A DNA stretch of 5,268 nucleotides from Legionella genomosp. 1 (GTDB lineage Bacteria; Pseudomonadota; Gammaproteobacteria; Legionellales; Legionellaceae), in assembly GCA_945901145.1 (NCBI GenBank), contig CAMDJY010000120.1:1-5268 (forward strand). The letters are read 5' to 3'. How positions within the stretch are numbered: the first letter of the stretch is position 1; each line of letters opens with the position of its first letter. The position numbers and the translations under genes are program-made. Below are positions 5,118 through 5,268 of this stretch, one piece after another. Below the pieces are notes generated by a model. That model was not told the origin of the DNA. It saw nothing but the letters and a program-made list of their open reading frames with translations, and did not search any database.

Positions 5118-5268
5118 ATGCAGACCAATGAAGAAAAATTGAAAACTTCCGACAATGCACCAGGTAAAATTGTACTTATAATGGGTACTTCTACTGCCGG
5201 GAAGACAACTTTATGTAAAAAAGTTGAAACAATAGAGCGTGGCACGGGAAAATCTGTAGTTATCGATG
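5118..5268 (+). CDS. P-loop NTPase or kinase, N-terminal part (cut by window edge)
   Basis: Fifty codons are visible from ATG 5118. After about 16 polar residues, GKIVLIMGTSTAGKTTLCKK carries a Walker A loop at residues 23-30 (GTSTAGKT), which binds the phosphates of ATP or GTP. A hydrophobic strand just before it and the Ser-Thr-Ala-Gly-Lys-Thr pattern recall small-molecule phosphotransferases and zeta-toxin-like kinases, but many P-loop families share this start and the rest is outside the window. An in-frame TAG at 5088-5090 and the lack of other start codons support this ATG, although no strong ribosome site is seen. Confidence 0.7.
   Translation, partial: MQTNEEKLKTSDNAPGKIVLIMGTSTAGKTTLCKKVETIERGTGKSVVID

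Noticed and set aside
5092..5142. Short leader-like frame (MRFIFVLILCRPMKKN) overlapping the P-loop gene start
   Set aside because: It is only 16 codons, has no ribosome site and no attenuator structure; chance is more likely.

Overview
The window looks like accessory DNA from an AT-rich gammaproteobacterium. Legionella or a close relative is my best guess, from the protein style and base composition, but no gene here proves the genus. It holds one large intact gene, one intact regulator, and a dense series of att, integrase and gene-fragment remnants typical of a decayed integrative element.

Left part (1-2515). The window opens in the last 45 codons of a protein that may be an IS66-type transposase; a possible element end lies just past its stop. 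Next, on the minus strand, is a 623-residue fusion enzyme: a degenerate GNAT-like segment, a GNAT acetyltransferase with an intact acetyl-CoA loop, and a complete arylamine N-acetyltransferase (NAT) domain with its Cys-His-Asp triad. Upstream of it is about 300 bases of AT-rich non-coding DNA with a pair of TGCCCCA repeats 11 bp apart.

Att junction (2516-2651). The 3' 48 bases of a tRNA with a CAT anticodon, ending in CCA and lacking the 5' half, mark an integration site. A second and different 11-bp-periodic repeat pair (CTTCGGGA) lies on the other side. The tRNA fragment therefore probably separates two elements that used the same tRNA, or is what remains after the tRNA 5' half was lost.

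Right part (2652-5268). A tyrosine-recombinase gene lies on the minus strand. It is cut at its 5' end, where it joins the start of an unrelated small gene, and it is deleted internally through its catalytic C-terminal half. A short out-of-frame piece resembling the integrase C-terminus remains. The small truncated gene faces, across a striking mirror-symmetric promoter/operator region, a CI/LexA-like repressor (XRE helix-turn-helix plus S24 domain). The repressor keeps the catalytic Ser but has Leu where the catalytic Lys is expected. Behind it come a secreted outer-membrane-protein start that runs abruptly into a 5'-truncated GNAT gene, and then the start of a P-loop NTPase cut by the window edge.

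The layout reads as the regulatory core of an integrative element that survived while deletions fused its neighbours. The repressor probably controls itself and the truncated leftward gene. The fusion acetyltransferase is an independent cargo gene. No complete, clearly new multi-gene system is visible. The most distinctive items are the GNAT-NAT fusion and the mirrored operator region with its probably non-cleavable repressor.
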